Assembly (NCBI GenBank): GCA_000181795.3
Contig: CM012955.1
Location: 1,116,495 to 1,157,974, forward strand
Source: Trichinella spiralis
Taxonomy: Eukaryota > Nematoda > Enoplea > Trichinellida > Trichinellidae
Direction: 5' to 3'
DNA: 41,480 nt
Part shown: positions 39,774-41,480 of the stretch, in pieces
Position numbering within the stretch: the first letter of the stretch is position 1
How the letters are laid out: each line of letters opens with the position of its first letter
Position numbers and translations under genes: made by a program
The notes under the pieces: model-generated
Told to the model about the DNA's origin: nothing
Database searches by the model: none
What the model saw: only the letters and a program-made list of their open reading frames with translations

Positions 39774-41272
39774 CTGTCCATTTGTGTGGTAATGGACGTT
39801 GTTTGAAATCTTGTGCAATGGGATTTCAACACCTATGTGAATTCGTAAGACGTATCTGTCCTAGAGGCAGTTATGCAAATTTGCAATTGACGTAGTGCCG
39901 AGACTCTGTTTCGGTGCCAATCTAGTGGTGATCGTTACTCCCCCAAGAGGAACGGTAAGCGTTGCTATGCGTTTGTGTTATTGTTACGCTGGCTCTGACA
40001 CTTGGCCAATGATTGACATCAGATTTGCCGTCACACCTTTAACTAGTTCATTTGGCGTTGCACCTTTCATCAGTTTAGGCATGATACATTTGAAATTAAT
40101 CTCCATGGAGAGTTTCCCCTTATAATCATGCTAAGTAGTTTAAATTTGTTAACATTTTATACATTAATTTATTCATTTAGGAACTTAAATGATAAATAAA
40201 ATATAATGTTCATTCATCTAATAATTGAGCATAATTATTTTAAAGTAGAAAAGTTTATCCGTTTTTCATTTACATTTCATCTTATAAAAGGTTTTAATTA
40301 TTCATTAATTTTATAGTGATAATAATATATTTTTAGTATAAAGCAGTTTTTTACTTTAAAGAATGTAATGTCAAAGTAGATTTCTACTTTAAAACAGTGT
40401 AATGTAGACAGTTAAAAGGGATGTAATATGGTAAACATTAAATGGGCATAATTTTATTTATTAATTACTTGTGAATTAGCTATTGTTTGAATATAAATTT
40501 TTTACTTATGAAAATGTTAATCGGGGTCTCCTTTAATTAGGCAGTGGCAAAAGTAAACTTGGTATAAATGAATTAAACAATTAGCTTAGACAAGGTGCAA
40601 CGAGTCTAATCTTTTTATAAATAGGAAGTAATCTTCTATAAATAGAATGTCATTAATCCGTAATATGTAGGAAAACAATGTATTAAATATGAGATTAATT
40701 TTAATATGCTAATTAGAAAGTTTAAAAGGCAACGTAAATGCAACACTGAGTATTTTAATTTTTAATTAGGTTAAATAACGTCACTCGTAACAACATATTT
40801 TAGCAGTGAGAGTTTTTTAATAAATGAATCTTTAATAAATAAATTTACATACAATGTAAACACAAAAGTGGGTCATAATATTTTCTAATTAGGTATAATA
40901 ACGTCACTCGTAACTACATATTTAGGCAGGGTTTTTTAATAGTTAGAATGTTTTAAATGGAATGCAAAAAACAGCAACTTACAGTAATCAGTTCTATTTG
41001 AAAAGATAAGTAGGCATAATACATTAAATCAATAATGATGAGTTGTAAATCATACGGTAAGTATGCAAACATGAGTTGGTTCTGCAGGACAGTACATTAA
41101 TATTGAGTATCAGGTGTGACGGCAATTTGATGTGCATGAGGCGGCAAGGCTTTGTAGGCGTAACGGTTCACATCTGCCTAGCAACGCACGCCATCTGGTG
41201 CGGAAGCTACGTCTTCGGCGGATCAGAATGGCCATCTGGTCCGTCGAGGGTGGATCAGATGGATCCACCCAA
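39774..41272. mobile_element. Core between the GC-rich inverted arms, family unknown
   Basis: The core is AT-rich in the middle (40130-41000) and more balanced next to each arm. No transposase or reverse transcriptase is recognisable. Treating arms plus core as one 1.8-kb element is inference. The alternative is two independent copies of one GC-rich repeat in opposite orientation. I could not find a target duplication at 39592 or 41408. Confidence 0.4.
40763..40943. repeat. Two direct repeats 123 bp apart in the core
   Basis: AATAACGTCACTCGTAAC recurs at 40775 and 40898, each within a longer match (40763-40823 and 40886-40943) that begins TAATTAGG and ends in TTTTTTAATA. ACGTCACTCG is unusual in this AT-rich DNA, so the pair may mark a short tandem duplication. 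Confidence 0.7.
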
Positions 41273-41408
41273 GGTCATCTCGGCCAAAATCGTGAGGCCA
41301 GCACGTGGGCTAGGAGGCGATGATGCCTTGGGAGTCCCCGGGGCAGGAGGGCGGGGGGCGGCGCGGGGGCGGTCGGGCTGACCGAAAGGCAGGCCTCCAC
41401 CGCAACCG
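41273..41408. repeat. Right arm of the GC-rich inverted repeat
   Basis: This is the reverse complement of the left arm, exact over 41341-41381 and again at 41388-41397 (the GAGGCCTGCC block) and 41399-41408. It diverges inward to about 41273. Outside it lies an A/T run and then a C run before the window ends. ORFs here are GC-driven (Gly/Arg/Ala-rich) and not convincing. Confidence 0.85.
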
Positions 41409-41480
41409 AAAACTTTTTTTTAAAAAAAATTCACAAAAAAAAGCAACCTTCCCCCCCGCTGAATCGACGAAAACGCGAAA

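Noticed and set aside
41076-41381. 101-codon ORF at the window end
   Set aside because: Its second half is the GC-rich inverted arm (Gly/Arg/Ala), so the frame is open because of composition. No retroelement or transposase motif is visible.

Overview
This window looks like an AT-rich animal nuclear genome, most likely a nematode. It carries intron-bearing genes with GT...AG splice sites and short T-rich acceptors ending in TTTCAG or similar. A few genes are separated by long gene-poor stretches full of microsatellites and transposon fossils. Two coding exons open at or just after an acceptor-like AG, which fits spliced-leader addition or 5'-UTR introns. The nematode assignment is inference from gene structure and composition; nothing here identifies the species.

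Layout. About 1-2440 is AT-rich with no gene. 2441-3104 is a GC-richer leader. 3105-8242 (+) is an eight-exon gene for the Gq alpha subunit, with a 3.3-kb last intron dense in simple repeats. 8243-13305 has no recognisable gene. 13306-15506 (-) is a zinc-finger gene with three C2H2 fingers, rebuilt from eight small exons. 15.6-16.9 kb holds a short unexplained ORF and a possible small membrane-protein gene in two frames. 19367-22782 (+) is a 16-exon gene for the mitochondrial ABC half-transporter ABCB7/Atm1. 26008-27702 (+) is a seven-exon LAPTM4-type lysosomal membrane protein with PY motifs.

From 28.6 kb on, the DNA is repeat-derived. A decayed piggyBac transposase (28610-29498) runs into a tandem array (29428-31986) whose 1.2-1.3 kb unit begins with the end of that same transposase. 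A decayed hAT transposase lies at 36329-37247. A few exon-like scraps with good splice sites lie at 37.9-39.1 kb. The last 2 kb has two very GC-rich inverted arms (39592-39773 and 41273-41408) around an AT-rich core.

The three conserved genes act separately: G-protein signalling at the plasma membrane, Fe-S precursor export from mitochondria, and lysosomal membrane sorting. Nothing suggests an operon or a linked multi-gene system. The most unusual points are the piggyBac-tail array, the GC-rich inverted pair, an in-frame alternative donor in LAPTM4, and phase-compatible orphan exons near the Gq alpha and ABCB7 genes. All splice boundaries were placed by eye from family alignment and reading phase.
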